Source: Porticoccaceae bacterium
Lineage (GTDB): Bacteria > Pseudomonadota > Gammaproteobacteria > Pseudomonadales > Porticoccaceae
Direction: 5' to 3'
NCBI GenBank assembly: GCA_030741175.1
Contig: JASLVT010000082.1
Span: 1-6,382, forward strand
DNA: 6,382 nt
A program made the translations under genes and the position numbers. Under the pieces are notes generated by a model that did no database searches, had not been told where the DNA came from, and saw only the letters and a program-made list of their open reading frames with translations. Of the stretch, positions 6,371 to 6,382 are shown piece by piece. How positions within the stretch are numbered: the stretch's first letter is position 1; each line of letters starts with the position of its first letter.

Positions 6371-6382
6371 TGATCCCCTATC

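Overview
All of the genes in this 6.4 kb window lie on the minus strand, so transcription runs from high to low coordinates. Protein content and motifs point to a gammaproteobacterium of moderate GC, probably marine and near the Pseudomonas/Cellvibrionales group (SAR92/OM60-type). The reasons are the rpe-trpE-trpG-trpD order, an AlkK/DmdB-type acyl-CoA ligase and a ChpC-like CheW protein. That placement is an inference from remembered family resemblances, not from a search.

In transcription order the layout is: a stand-alone CheW-domain protein (6370-5879); a 139-nt spacer; a fatty-acid or methylmercaptopropionate-type acyl-CoA ligase (5739-4117); a small secreted EF-hand protein (4050-3748) with a near-perfect Shine-Dalgarno, followed by a 10-bp-stem terminator (3672-3705); ribulose-phosphate 3-epimerase rpe (3568-2897); a 172-nt regulatory interval; trpE (2724-1234); trpG (1237-659, ATGA overlap with trpE); and the first 218 codons of trpD (655 to the left edge, 3 nt after the trpG stop).

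The trp genes form one translationally coupled unit. TrpE and TrpG make anthranilate from chorismate and glutamine, and TrpD adds the phosphoribosyl group from PRPP. Rpe belongs to pentose-phosphate metabolism, which supplies PRPP, and is a common upstream neighbour of trpE in this lineage. The gph gene that often sits between rpe and trpE is absent.

The most interesting part is the rpe-trpE interval. It holds a good sigma70-type promoter (TTTACT, 17 nt, TACAAT) and, about 20 nt after the predicted transcript start, a short ORF of 20-22 codons ending in QRWRWRR. Hairpins overlap or follow its two Trp codons and two of them exclude each other. This looks like a trp leader peptide and attenuator. 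It lacks a U-tract, so the switching mechanism is not the textbook one or is not resolved here. I found no RNA genes, mobile elements or CRISPR arrays.
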